Below, in pieces: positions 1 to 12,520 of a stretch of 64,000 nt of DNA. The notes beneath the pieces are model-generated. The model did not search any database and was not told where the DNA came from. It saw nothing but the letters and a program-made list of their open reading frames with translations. The translations under genes were made by a program, and so were the position numbers. The stretch spans positions 78,465,054 through 78,529,053 of the forward strand of contig OY740765.1 of NCBI GenBank assembly GCA_963513935.1, written 5' to 3'. The stretch is from Aphrophora alni. Its lineage: Eukaryota > Arthropoda > Insecta > Hemiptera > Aphrophoridae. Positions within the stretch are counted from its first letter, which is position 1, and every line of letters begins with the position of its first letter.

Positions 1-836
1 CACCGATGGAGGCCACGTCAAGTCCTCTCGCACGCACGCACCCTCACACTGCGCGCAAGGGATTCGGACCGTCCTTCCTTCCAACCCTATGAGTCACCTA
101 GTGTACTTCAGTCTATCGAACATTAATTTTGTTATACTTAATTTTATTTAAAAAATTAATTATGTATACAGATTCTACATAACATTTCATGAAAAATGAT
201 ACCAAACATAGTATGAATATTTACTCTAGTAGACCTTAGATCACAATACAATGATAGTTAACAAAGTACTGGCTAATATCGGAGATTGTTGATATACTTT
301 AACCTTAATTTTTGTTTACAAATTTTATCAAAATAGCGTAACACGTCCTTATAACCTCCTCTGTAGTCTGAAACATTTATTTTATGTAGTCTGGTTTTAG
401 TAATGTATTATTATAAATTATGTGAATATTATTTGTAAATTATACTTGTAAATATAATTTGAGTGTACATATTATTTAAATAATATTTGAGTATATTTGA
501 ATAATAAATTATAATGCGATTACATTACAAGTTTGAGTTTTTATAAACCTGAAAAGCTTGTGGATTGATATATTATTGGATTACTTGGAATGTGAAATAT
601 GATACCAAACAAGGTACAATTTATAGTAAATATACGTTGTTTGGTATCATTTTTCTTGTTATAATCTATAGAGTTCAAAAAATACTAAACAAATCAAAAG
701 AAAATTACAAATAAACAAAATTATATTTTGATTGGTCAAGTATAGTAGGGGACTTAACGGAGCGGAAATGCGGCCGATCCTAATCCCCTGCGCTTGTGTG
801 TGTGCGGTCTACGTGGCTACCTGGCCTCCATCGGCA
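1..836. mobile_element. Long inverted-repeat (foldback/MITE-like) element
   Basis: The two ends are inverted copies: positions 3-15 read CCGATGGAGGCCA, and 820-833 read the complement of the same motif. The GC-rich stretch just inside (CGCACGCACGCACC against CGCACACACACAAG in reverse complement, then GGGATT..GG) also pairs. Further in, GAAAAATGATACCAAAC at about 192-208 pairs with its reverse complement at about 638-654, and a third copy of ATGATACCAAAC lies at 600-611. No coding region is visible. The left end may run past the window start, so no target duplication can be checked. I read it as a non-autonomous foldback element; the superfamily is unknown. Confidence 0.55.
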
Positions 837-1629
837 CTACCGTTGTGCTAGTACTTTTTTTTTATAGGTAGTCCCGGCTCCAGAGCTCAACCAGAACTAT
901 ACAGAGTATAAACTACCCTAAATAAAAAAGGCCATAATTTTCTAAAGTGTTCAAATAAATGTTATAGGTTCATAACATTTACATCTACAACTGCTGATAT
1001 CGTATATGTATTTAAAATTAACAAATACAAATATATTGTAGAAAGAAAATTTTAATTAACTAAACTTTAATTGAGTACTAAGTACGGTAGGTCTTGAAGG
1101 TGGAGGAACTTCGAAACGCTTCGACAAAATATAAATAATAATAATAAGACAATGCTAGGATTGGCAGAATATTGTACTCAAACTAATTAAAACTATTATT
1201 GTAACAAAAACACACAAGATTATTCACGACATAAATGATAAATGACAAAAACTAAAGCATATAAATGATTTTTGTTGTTGTTAAACTGAGTTTCGAATTA
1301 ATATGAATTCTGTGTAATGTCGTAAAACTACAGTTTTAGATACTCGGTTTTACACGATTTATTTTAGGCATAAAAGTGACAAACATAATGTATGGGTTTT
1401 TTTGTTATCAATTATACAAAAATAAATTTGACTCAATTATCTGTGCAACAATTTTAACCCATCTTGTGTCAACCGCTATCAGTACGAAATATATTTATGA
1501 AGCACCTCATGTAAATATAGAGCCAAAGTTATTTTACATATACATTTCTATGTATATAAATAAATTTCTAGCTATATCTTTACATACATAGAAAGATGGT
1601 TTTATTGTCATAGCACTCCAGTTTTCTTT
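837..1629. other. Unassigned A+T-rich sequence
   Basis: I see no gene, repeat array or transposon end here. The 71-codon open frame at 1376-1591 has no recognisable features and looks like chance. Confidence 0.5.
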
Positions 1630-3095
1630 TCAAGCCACCGTCTGCAATCGTAACATTTTATTCATCTACATCACTTCATAATATAACTCTAAAATAAGCC
1701 TTGTAACGATAATTTTAAGGCCCAAACTAAGAATAAGTACAATGGAGAGTGCGCAGTACCTTATTGATGCGAGCTTCTGGAATCTTTAAATTTGATTTTT
1801 AGACAAAATGGAGAGTGCGTAGTAGCAGGCTGATTCAACCGTCTGCAATCTCAACATTTTATTCATCTTCTTTATTTCAAATATAACTCTAAAGAACCCC
1901 TTGTAACGCTGATTTTGAGGCCCAATGGTGAGTGCGCATCGCAGTAGGACATTGATGCAATCGTCTGCAATCTCAACATTTTATTCATATTCTTTACTTC
2001 AAATATAACTCTAAAGTGACCATGTAACGCTGATTTTAAGCCCAAACTAAAAATAAGTTGATGCCACGGTCTGTAATTTTGACATTTATTCATCTTTATT
2101 ACTTCATAATATAACTCAAAGTAACCCTAGTAACGCGGATGTTTTGACCGAAACTAAGAAAGAGTCCAGTGGAGAGAGCGTGTGATAACCACCGTCTGCA
2201 ATCTTAATATTTTATTCATCTTCTTTACTTGAAAATATAACTCTAAAGTAGACCTTGTAAAGTTGATTTTTACGCCCGAAGGAAAGTGCGCAGTAGCAGG
2301 TTTATGCAACCGTCTGCAATCTTAATATTTTATTCATCTTCTTTACTTGAAAATATAACTCTAAAGTAGACCTTGTAAAGTTGATTTTTACGCCCGAAGG
2401 AAAGTGCGCAGTAGCAGGTTTATGCAACCGTCTGCAATCTTAATATTTTATTCATCTTCTTTACTTGAAAATATAACTCTAAAGTAGACCTTGTAAAGTT
2501 GATTTTTTACGCCCGAAGGAAAGTGCGCAGTAGCAGGTTTATGCAACCGTCTGCAATCTTAATATTTTATTCATCTTCTTTACTTGAAAATATAACTCTA
2601 AAGTAGACCTTGTAAAGTTGATTTTTACGCCCGAAGGAAAGTGCGCAGTAGCAGGTTTATGCAACCGTCTGCAATCTTAATATTTTATTCATCTTCTTTA
2701 CTTGAAAATATAACTCTAAAGTAGACCTTGTAAAGTTGATTTTTTACGCCCGAAGGAAAGTGCGCAGTAGCAGGTTTATGCAACCGTCTGCAATCTTAAT
2801 ATTTTATTCATCTTCTTTACTTGAAAATATAACTCTAAAGTAGACCTTGTAAAGTTGATTTTTACGCCCGAAGGAAAGTGCGCAGTAGCAGGTTTATGCA
2901 ACCGTCTGCAATCTTAATATTTTATTCATCTTCTTTACTTGAAAATATAACTCTAAAGTAGACCTTGTAAAGTTGATTTTTTACGCCCGAAGGAAAGTGC
3001 GCAGTATCAGGTTTATGCAACCGTCTGCAATCTTAATATTTTATTCATCTTCTTTACTTGAAAATATAACTCTTGATTTTTACGCCCACACGAAA
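1630..3095. repeat. 118-bp tandem satellite
   Basis: Copies are recognised by CCGTCTGCAATCTTAATATT. Four or five diverged copies (about 1635, 1838, 1960, 2065) precede a block of near-identical copies starting at about 2192, 2310, 2428, 2547, 2665, 2784, 2902 and 3021. The unit also contains CTCTAAAGTAGACCTTGTAA and GAAAGTGCGCAGTAGCAGG. Spacing is 118 or 119 bp, depending on five or six T before ACGCC. The last copy is cut short by about 40 bp and runs straight into a different satellite. Short open frames inside are by-products. Confidence 0.95.
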
Positions 3096-3640
3096 GTAAA
3101 GTTAACAACATTTATAAACTTAAATTATACTGTCGCAATCTTCATTACACTAATTTATTAAACATTATTAAGACTCTGCAAACCGCGCTTTCCTGTCAAA
3201 TCGAGCAATTTGTAACCTCGTAACCTACTTTACTTAAAAATTAAAGTTAACAACATTTATAAACATAAATTATACCGCCACAATCTTCATTACACTAATT
3301 TATTAGACATTATTAAGACAATAGACACCGCGCTTTCCCTTATCAATCGAGCAATTTAGTAACCTCGTAACCTTCTATGCTTAAAATGTAAAGTTATCGA
3401 CATTTATAAACATAAATTATACCGCCACAATCTTCATTACACTAATTTATAAGACATTATTAAAATCATACAAACCGTGCTTGTCCCTCGTCTATCGAGC
3501 AATTTGTAACCATTTAACTTCGTTTTTCGTATCCTACTTCACTTGAAAAGTAAAGTGATCAACATATATCGACATAAATTATAAGTTACCGCCGCAATCT
3601 TCATTCTACATAAATTCATTATACAGAAATTGTATTTTTA
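3096..3640. repeat. Second tandem satellite, unit about 145-160 bp
   Basis: Four degenerate copies are marked by AAAGTTAACAACATTTATAA at about 3098, 3243, 3390 (GTTATCGACA variant) and 3552 (GTGATCAACA variant). Each is followed by ATAAATTATACCGCCACAAT, CTTCATTACACTAATTTAT and ATCGAGCAATTTGTAACC. Unit length drifts from 145 to about 160 bp. It directly abuts the 118-bp satellite. Confidence 0.9.
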
Positions 3641-4002
3641 AGAAAAAAACAACAACATAAAACTAACGCTAAGCACAATTTGTAAATATTTCACTGACTA
3701 TTGACGAGTAGAACACAAATATGTACATATACAAAACACCCTTTTTTAGAACTTGTATTAAAGGGGAAATTATGATGTTTGTCTGCCCGTCCACGGTGAT
3801 TTTCCAGAAACCAATATTTATACAAAATTGCTAAACAGCTGTTTTTCGGCTCATACTTTTGCCTCCTTTTAAAACAGTAATCTCCGTAACAGAGATACCT
3901 GTTATAAAAAAGGGGGGAAAGTATATTTCTCAAATATATCTGTAACGGTTTTGGTCGAACTTGACTTAAATATGTCCACTAACATCCCAAATAAAAAGTA
4001 TT
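3641..4002. other. Unassigned sequence before the gap
   Basis: No feature recognised between the satellites and the assembly gap. Confidence 0.5.
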
Positions 4003-4202
4003 NNNNNNNNNNNNNNNNNNNNNNNNNNNNNNNNNNNNNNNNNNNNNNNNNNNNNNNNNNNNNNNNNNNNNNNNNNNNNNNNNNNNNNNNNNNNNNNNNN
4101 NNNNNNNNNNNNNNNNNNNNNNNNNNNNNNNNNNNNNNNNNNNNNNNNNNNNNNNNNNNNNNNNNNNNNNNNNNNNNNNNNNNNNNNNNNNNNNNNNNNN
4201 NN
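4003..4202. other. Assembly gap (200 N)
   Basis: Exactly 200 N, a typical placeholder length, so the true distance is unknown. Open frames that cross it are meaningless. Confidence 0.99.

Positions 4203-4281
<79 letters not shown>
4203..4281. repeat. (GA)n microsatellite
   Basis: Uninterrupted GA dinucleotides fill 79 bp directly against the gap, which probably caused the assembly break. The Leu-Ser and Arg-Glu open frames here are artefacts of the repeat. Confidence 0.98.
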
Positions 4282-4283
<2 letters not shown>

Positions 4284-6039
4284 AACACAAGTAAACTAAA
4301 CAATACTTTAATAAAATTTTTGAACACAAATTAAACTATATAATATTTGTATATTTATATTTGACCTGACTTATACAAAAGACTAACAAAGTCCAGACAG
4401 ATACTGTTATTGTGCGAAGCCGACACTTCCACGAATGGATACTTGATAGATTCCACGAATTTAGTTTAGCAACCTACTCACTACTGCTTATTTATCATTG
4501 CATACGACAGTTAGCAGTTGCTAATTTTAGCTAATAATCAATATTAGCATTAGCAGCTTAAGCTGCTAACCATAATTAGAATGATAATACTTTCAATTAA
4601 AACGATAAATAAATAAACAATAAACAGTGCAAAAGACCTTAATTTACTTAATGCAGCTACATAACAGTCACAAAATGTACAGTGCAAAAAATATACGAAA
4701 CTTTTTTACAAGGATCTATGTTCCGTCGTTTAGGCTATTTGGCCCTTGATATTTCGCCATTGAATCCCTCAAGAGGAATCTGTTTTTTTAAATTTGGTTG
4801 TTCCTCGGCAATCCATGGAGAACATAAAAGTTTAACAAAATAACGTTCCCAATAAAAATTATAAACAGACGACGAAACAAATCCCTAAGAAGAATCATCA
4901 CAGTAACTAATAACCGAGAGCACATGAGTGGAAGGGCGGGAAAGTAGTCATCCAGCACAAAGATTGTAAGACGAGCGACGTGGTGGGGGGGGGGTGCCAC
5001 AGTGAGTCACCTCGGCCCTGCAAGTGTTTCGTGTCTCCCGCGCTCTCATACCCCTAAGAGGAATTATTTTAAATGTATAAAACATGATACCGATTGAACC
5101 ACTCGGGCGATTTTAAATATTAAAAGTGTAAAATTAATTAAAAATTATTGTCCACAAAATGACTACCTGCGATTTGCATATTTCTTTTTTTAACACGAAG
5201 ATCTTATTATTATTTTTTTAACCAATAACTTAATTAAAATTAGGCTTACGTAGCGTAAATTGTAATATTATTCTGTTAACAAATAAGTTTTTCAAATAAA
5301 AATCGGACGAAAATTCCACCAATAAACATTAATACAAAATGACTCCATTTTGGTGCTGCGCCGTGGTGGCAGAATTTGTACCTAATCCTGGGATGTTTAG
5401 CCTTAAATGACGATTATAGAATTAAAATGTCAACAGACGATTTAGTTTTAAATTCTGTTTTCATTCAGCACCTACAAGAGTACAGATTACAGTGCACATA
5501 TACATAGTATTTAAAAAGTATTATGTGTAAAAAAAAAACAAAAAAAAAAAAATACTTTTTATATTTTAATGATTTTTTTGAAGGTCGTTAATTCAAAAAT
5601 ATTGTTTTTGCGTTGTTGTCTGTAGGTGCACTGACATATCTTCAGGAGGAGTGTAGACAGAAATTTATTTTGAGAGCGAATTAATTTAAGAAAGATTATA
5701 CCATGAAGGGGACTTGGGGTATGAAATAACTCGCAGTATTAATGGGGAGGGGGCTGAAAGACCTCATTGTAAGGGTTGTTTGACCGAAACTGGTCTTGAA
5801 TATCGTAATTTAAGACTTTTTTTTTGTATTTTTAAACGACATTATCTTTCACCATATGAAAGAAAATACACAATGTCCCGCAATAAACATTTTATTAATA
5901 ACAAGACGATATTTCAATGACATGAACCCTCTTGGTTTGTGTACAGAAACCCTCAGGGATTCACTATAGTGAATATGAGTGTATCAATCACGAAGAACTT
6001 AGCAGGATGTACATATTTTTCATGTGTTCTTTGGTTAGA
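4282..6039. other. Unassigned sequence with small palindromes
   Basis: No gene recognised. A perfect palindrome AGCAGCTTAAGCTGCT lies at about 4553-4568 in a stretch rich in GCTAAT and its complement. A short GC-richer patch with a G run lies at 4975-5050. AAAAAGTATT and AATACTTTTT at about 5513-5560 form a weak inverted pair around an A-rich loop. Confidence 0.5.
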
Positions 6040-6215
6040 TCCCTCTCTTTCATTTTTCTTAGCAGGTCGCCCTTGGCCAACTCTTGTTCCCCGACCCTGA
6101 CACTATTAGAGTATTCGAGTGTTAGGAGTCTTTATTTTACGTTCTTTTGTTCCTTCTTTTCATAAGGCGATGATGATCAAGAGGTGTTACGCCTTAAACA
6201 ACAAGAAACTAAAAT
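6040..6215. repeat. Dispersed repeat, copy 1
   Basis: This shares CCAACTCTTGTTC, GACCCTGAC, TATTAGAGTATTC, TAGGAGTCT, ATTTTA and ATAAGGCGATGA in the same order with 16686-16850. The two copies are roughly 75-80 percent alike by eye. No coding content was recognised. Confidence 0.75.
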
Positions 6216-7968
6216 GTAACAACTTAGTCTTTGAAAAGTTTTCTTGTTACAAATAAAGTGTTTGTTGGAAAATTGTGTTTTTTACAATTTTTTCATAGAA
6301 GTTTCCACAAGTGTTATTTATTACAAATAATCACGTTTAACATATAAAAGAAAGGCTGCAACGACTGGGGTTCATTTTGGTTTTTCCAAATTACTCACTT
6401 TTTTTTTTTTTTTTTTTACTTGCGATTCTCAGATCGATTTGAGTTACAAAAAAAAAATAAAAATAAAAAAAATAAATAAATAAAAATGATCGAAATCTTG
6501 TGTTGATTTTGTGAGATTGGCGAGATAAATCTCTTTTAAATTGATAACTCTCAAATCGGTATTTTCTATAAGGATGGTAAACAATGCGTTTCGCTATAGT
6601 GGATTATTATAAAATGGTAGATTTGATTTTTGGTCTTATGGTAGGTTCCACCCAAATTTTGAGCATCAAAAAAAAGTCTCAGGATATGGCCAAAATTTTT
6701 CTATACACAAACAAATTTTGTTCACCCGTTTACGACAGACACATATCTACAAAATGGAAATTTCCACGAAAAAATCCACATCGAATTTTCAACCCAAAAC
6801 ATTCTTTATAGGCCTACTACGTAGGCCTATATGTGAGAAAGGACAAATTTCTAATCCAACTTAATAAAAACATAATAACTCTCCTAACAAAAAAAAAAAA
6901 ATCTAAAAAGAACTTAAACAAGATTTTTATCAAAAGGTAGCATATTTATTTGTTACAGGGAACCTAAATCACTGTTTGTCTTAGCGCCGCCCTTCGATAA
7001 TCACCCAGTCAAATTGTTCTGGAACAATTTGCCATGGGCTTGTTTAGCGTTTCTTATAGGTGAATTGTTATAGTTTATATATAAATTTAAAGTTTATTTG
7101 GGAGGCTTTTTGAGGTTTTAGATTCAGCCATTTCATTAGTGCCTTTAATGATTTGCATGCACATTTTTGGGTCGTAATTTAAAATAACCGTAGGACTTTT
7201 TATTTTCTTTAAAGTATTAGAAATTTTAATAAATTATGCAAATAAAATTTGTAAATCTTTAAGCACACAGTATTTTCCTATCAGGAGTAATAAGAATTAG
7301 TTTTACGCCTCTTATTAATTTTAAACCATTTTGTTAAACTAATTAGGGTTTGAAATTTAGTTAAATGATATTCAAAGTTTCCAAAACGACGATTTCATCA
7401 ATTTATCAAGCTGAAAAGTAAACTTTTAAAAAAATAAATAACATTTCTGTTGAATGTAGAAAGTTGTGTAATGCAAACAGTTGTTAAATAGTTGTAAATG
7501 TAGGCCTATGTATTTTCTTATTATATTCAGGTATAGATTATGTTACTATAAAATAGATTCAAGCAAACGACAAAAGAAAAGAAGCAATTTCACTGAGAAA
7601 ATGAACAGGGAAACCTGACAGGCCTCAATAATACTACTCAAACAGGTAGATATTAAAGCACATAACTTAATATCCACAAATAAACAGTGGTGTACACGTC
7701 TACATGTGGGCAAATGCAGTTGAAAGTGTGCTAATAGTCCTAAGAACAGCGTTTTCATGATAAATTTATAGATCCTAGTCTGGACTTCTTTTCAAGAGTT
7801 AAGGAATTGTATAATTTACTTTGTGTTCGTATAAAATAGAAACTACATGTATACAGACGTTAAATTAAGAAAACAAATAACAATAAAAGTAGGAATTTTT
7901 ATTACTTTAAGTTTGAATCGGGTTCAAATTAATAATCTAATAAAAAATTGGATGATTCCATACGATAG
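6216..7968. other. Unassigned A+T-rich sequence
   Basis: It contains homopolymer runs (T run near 6400, A-rich run near 6450-6485) and three of the TAGGCCTA palindromes (6809, 6822, 7501), but no gene that I can recognise. Confidence 0.5.
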
Positions 7969-8555
7969 GTGGGGAGAGAGCTACAGGAAGGAAAGAGGGA
8001 GGAAGGTATAAAAAATATTTCTGTAAAAAAGAAGCGCTTACGAAATGTTGGCGTTAGTCTGAGAGTGTTATTTCACTTGCTTGCACCTGCCACTGTCTTC
8101 TGTTTCCGGCACTATAGTATCCCCTTCGCCCTACACCACAGTCACTACCGTGAGATGCGTCTCGGACACAACTGGCTGACGGACTACAGCGCGACTAAAG
8201 TGGATATCCCCGGTCCCGGCCGTGATGATGGGAGTAAAACAACAAAGAAAAATAAACACTAGAACAAAGGAGGTTACAGAAGACGAAGCGGGGCGCGGTC
8301 GAGAAATTATTAGCGTGGGTGAGAGGGGAGATCCAGCAACAGTCTGCCAAACCAGACCGACGCCGCCAACCGGGGAGCTATTCGCGCCGGAATTTGATTT
8401 AGATATAACCGCCCCAAATGAAAAAAAAACTCAACGGGTTTGCTTTCTAAGTATTGCGGAAAAAATACAAGAAGATTACCGTATAGGCCTACGTACAAAA
8501 TATTGGCGCAACATACAAAAGAATAAATTTATCCAGAACATTCTTACAAATTAAT
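7969..8555. other. GC-rich island; possible promoter or untranslated exon
   Basis: About 8040-8420 is much richer in G+C and CpG than its surroundings (for example CGGTCCCGGCCGTGATG, GACGCCGCCAACCGGGGAG). Two overlapping plus-strand open frames (97 and 110 codons) span it but show no domain, and neither reads like protein to me. In an A+T-rich insect genome such islands often mark a promoter, 5' untranslated exon or a transposon end. I cannot tell which, or on which strand. Confidence 0.3.
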
Positions 8556-10399
8556 TAAACGGTGTGAAATATTTAAAGCAAGACTGTTTCTAAATTATTT
8601 AAAATGCGTGCGGCATTTGGCACTGCTTGATAAATAAATATCAACTCTCTTTGACATAGAGCCCGCGTAATTAATTTCATTTTTAAACTTAGACTTCGGG
8701 CTATTATTAGGCCTCGTCGAAGAGCACACAGCAGATTCCTGTTTCAATGCGGTTTCTTCTGCGTAATAAAAGTGACACGCACGCCTATACTGATATCAGT
8801 TTACAACGTTATAGATTACTTCATAATAAAAGAATCATATAATCCATTTGTATACCCTACTAAAGATTTGATTAAACATTGATATACTGCATTCTCTTAG
8901 TATATATATATATAACGTTTACTTCATTGTTTAGACCTAATTGATAACATTTGTAGACTGATACTTTATTACCAAATCATACGTTGGACCCCCTACATTG
9001 TTAAAATACACCAAACGTCTCAAAACAAACTTAATTCACAGTTATTTTTCTAATATACTTCGTATACACGCTCATATTGGGTATAGAAATTTGAATACAT
9101 GCCAACGTACCTTGTTGATAATTTGCAGTCACTTCAAAGGTAGGTCTATACGATGACTGGTATAAAACACGAATCTACATCGCATTATGTAGTCTTTAGT
9201 CTACAATTATGTTTGTTATCTCCATTCACCTGTTTCTACCTGTATTTAAAGTGCGAAATTTTATTCTGTTAATGTTAGAAGTGCAGTTTTTGCACGTTGT
9301 GTTTATACCTCTTCACCTTACTTAGTTTCATCGCCAAATTTTAAATTTAACACTTCAATAGTACGGCTTACATATGAATGTAAGTACTAAATGAATGCAT
9401 AGGAACTTTTTTTTCGCCAAAACGCGGAATACAATGTTAAATCAGTTACGCTCAAGTAATCAGATTTTCTCAAACATTAACTAGTTAGTCACATTGTAAT
9501 GGTTACTATGACGTTACTGTTCTTCACACGCCATTCCATACATAATAGGCCTAAACTGAAGAGGTGTGATTAGTCTGCCCTTAGTAATTCACTGACTAGA
9601 CTGTCATGTTCATGGTTTCTTAATGTACGCACTCTGTTCTCTGTTTCCAATGTGTAACTTTGTTATAGTTAAGTATTGAAACAGTGTTTTAAGATTAATT
9701 AATATCTGCCTACTTAATCATATTATTTCATCAAACTATTTAAATTAAAACGTGTTTGAATAGGTACTAATTAATTCTCAATAATCAGACAATAAATATT
9801 TTAAAGGATTTTGTATATGTACAATATTAAATTGACATTTTTGGCAGTAGTATATTTCACAATTAGGAACTATTTCTATTATCATTTTAACTATAGGCTA
9901 CATTTTTTGTGTGACATTTCATCAATTTTCAGGACCACAAACAGCCTCATATTAAAATCATCATTTTAAATTGTGATTACTACTGATTGTGGAGTTGCTG
10001 CAATAACACAGCAACGTCAGCTACTGTTGTAATGAATTACCGTTGACATTTTTATACTTCTGTCGTACATCTAGATATATATTTGTATTCACAGTGTTTA
10101 GATCACGAATGTTTAGATGTAAACTAAATGAAAAAAATATTTGATGTTTGGGTCAAGTTAGGTTCTGTTGGTTTTATTTCCACAATGAATCCCTCTTAAT
10201 ATGTCATTAAACTGCCATACAGCATTAAACAAAAAATAGAAAATAATTTAAACGTTCCCAATTACGACAAATAAACACTCAGGTGCAATAGTCAGATGTT
10301 CGTGATCTTAAATGTTTAGTATCGTTGTAATTTCTGTCAAACTGCGAATATTATCTTTTATATTTCAACAGCGTTTATTCAATTAGACTTAGCGCCTCA
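8556..10399. other. Unassigned A+T-rich sequence
   Basis: No gene, array or transposon end recognised. It includes TAGGCCTA copies at 8484 (just upstream) and 9546. Confidence 0.5.
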
Positions 10400-10830
10400 T
10401 CGGGATATAGACACCCAACCATATAATGCAAGAGCATAGACACTTAGGTATATAATACAGTGGTATAGACATCAAGGCACATAATGCAGGGGCATAGACC
10501 CCTGGCATGTAATGCAAGACCATAGACACTTAGGTATATAATACAGTGGTATAGACATCAAGGCACATAATGCAGGGGCAAGGACCCCTGGCATGTAATG
10601 TAAGACCATAGACACTTAGGTATATAAAAAAGTGGTAAAAACATCAAGGCACATAATGCAGAGGCATGGACCCCTGGCATGCAATGCAGGAGCATGCACA
10701 ACCTAAGTATATAATATAGAGGAACCGATAACCAGCCATTTATTATAGCAGAGACACCCAGAAATATAATGTGGAGGCATAGACACCCATGCATATAATG
10801 AGATGTAGATACCGGGTTTGCATAGATTGC
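10400..10830. repeat. 29-bp minisatellite array, left part
   Basis: The unit is close to GCATAGACACCCAGGTATAT followed by AATGCAGGG. Part of the array has a higher-order period: CCCCTGGCATGTAATG recurs at 10499, 10585 and 10671, exactly 86 bp apart, equal to three basic units. The same unit resumes at 15536-15905, on the other side of the LINE. Confidence 0.9.
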
Positions 10831-11446
10831 AAAGGCATAATATATCCAGAATAAGTTTTTACCTCCGTTGTGAACATGTCTTATGTCATAAATACTCTTA
10901 TGAACTTTTTAATTTTATTGGAATAAAAAATCATAGTACCATTGATGGGAGAATTAAGTCATTGTGTTTGTTTGTACTCCTCTTTTGCCCTGAATTTTGG
11001 TGGTAAAACTTGGTTGATTGAAGTGAGATTGGAGTTAAATGAAAGGTATTTTCTAAATGTATTAGGATTAGTGAAATTTTTGTGAACAGAAGGAAACCCC
11101 AAAAGATTTTAACTGAAAACCTAAAATGATTTCCAGATATAGTAAGAGAGGAATTGATATCATAACATTTTTTGTCGACAAAGCAAATATTTTTTGATCA
11201 AACATTTCATTAGATAAGCACTCCTGCTCTGATAGTTTGAATTGTATTTGTTATTGAACTTTGTATTTGTTGTTGGTTGGGATTGTTGACTTTGGATTCC
11301 TTTCATATTTTATTTAATTATAGTGATGATATGTGAATATTCGACAATTTAATATCTTTTATGTGTAATAACTACTATTTTTTTTTTATATTGCATTTCA
11401 CACATACAATTGACAATTTACACTCCTATTACAGCACTCTAAAATT

Positions 11447-12520
11447 ATGAGTAATAACAATTGTAGTGTCTGTTCCAGGAAGTAAAAGATGATGATAAAG
11501 GTGTTGGATGTGAGGGACCATGTGAAAAATGATGAACACAGTTCATATGACAAATGAAGAATATGATTTTTTAGACTCCAAAAATAATATAAAATGGTGG
11601 TGTCTGGAATGTCTGAAGAGTCAAAATGACAGCGAGGGGTCCAATAATTATTATAACATAGACACATTTTTAAAAGAAAATAATGTACTTAAGAAATAAA
11701 AAAACAACTTTGAAAACTATTGAAAACTTAGCTCAGAAGCTAAGCAATGTGACTTGTGATGTTCATGATCTACAAAGTAGGCCGGTAGATATTCTAAATG
11801 ACTGTTTGAAAGAGGAAACTAATATAAATGCCTCAGAATTCTACAATGCCTCAGAGAGAAAATTATTCTTTTAGAAAAACAAGCAGAACACATAACGGAA
11901 GACTTCCAAATTGTACATAATTGCAGGAGAAGTTTACCAATACAAATAGTTGAAAGTTGTGGACAAATCTTTTGAGGAAATTAAAATAGCAAAACAAAAT
12001 AAAAGTTGGAGTATGAAAATAACGAAGGAAAGAAAAGTAATAATTGTTGAGAACAGTCATGCTAGAAACATAGCAAATAAACTTCAGGGCTTGGTAAATA
12101 TATCCTATATTGCTTATAGAATGCAAGAAATTTCAAAAGGTCTTAATCAGAATGATTTTCTAGTCTGTTTTGGAGGTCCAAATGATGTAATCCCAGGGAA
12201 GAATTATGAAAACAATATTGATAAATCATTGGATAGGATTTTTCCAATTTCTTATCAAACAAATGTTATTATACAAACAAACAACATGCATGTTTGTTGT
12301 TATGCAAGTCCTCCAAACATCAAGTTAAAAAAACATTTAGTGAACAGGACTAACCATGGCATTCATAAATATATAAATTCAACTCTTCACAAAAATATTC
12401 ATAATATTATTGTAAACTTTGTAAACAATAGAGTGTTGTCATCCCATTTCACAAAAGTGAACATTTAAATGAAGGTGGAAAATCTATGGTATGTAAAATA
12501 TTGTATTGTCTAAGATTGAT
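11447..12520 (+). pseudogene. LINE ORF1: PHD-like zinc finger plus SGNH/esterase-like domain
   Basis: The frame opens MSNNNCSVC. After frameshifts it shows CEGPCEKC, then KWWCLECLKSQ, the Cys pattern of a PHD-like finger used by many insect LINE ORF1 proteins. The intact 11950-12468 segment carries VENSHARNIANKL, which matches the GDSHARN block I of SGNH/esterase domains with GD changed to EN. It continues with FLVCFGGPNDVIPG, matching the GGxNDI block, and with a late HLNEGGKS at about 12465 (frame-shifted), matching the H-LN-GK block. In the family this protein packages element RNA. Here stops and frame changes, plus loss of the GDS signature, indicate an inactive copy. Confidence 0.75.

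Noticed and set aside
3902..4334. Three open frames of 116-141 codons spanning the gap
   Set aside because: They consist of Leu-Ser or Arg-Glu dipeptides from (GA)n plus unknown bases.
7915..7935. GGTTCAAAT as a tRNA T-loop
   Set aside because: No acceptor or anticodon stem can be built around it.
8310..8498. Minus-strand frame in the GC-rich island
   Set aside because: It is antisense to two other open frames, with no recognisable motif; the GC content alone explains the lack of stops.
10400..10830. Possible CRISPR-like spacing of repeats
   Set aside because: The 29-bp units are contiguous and degenerate, a plain minisatellite.
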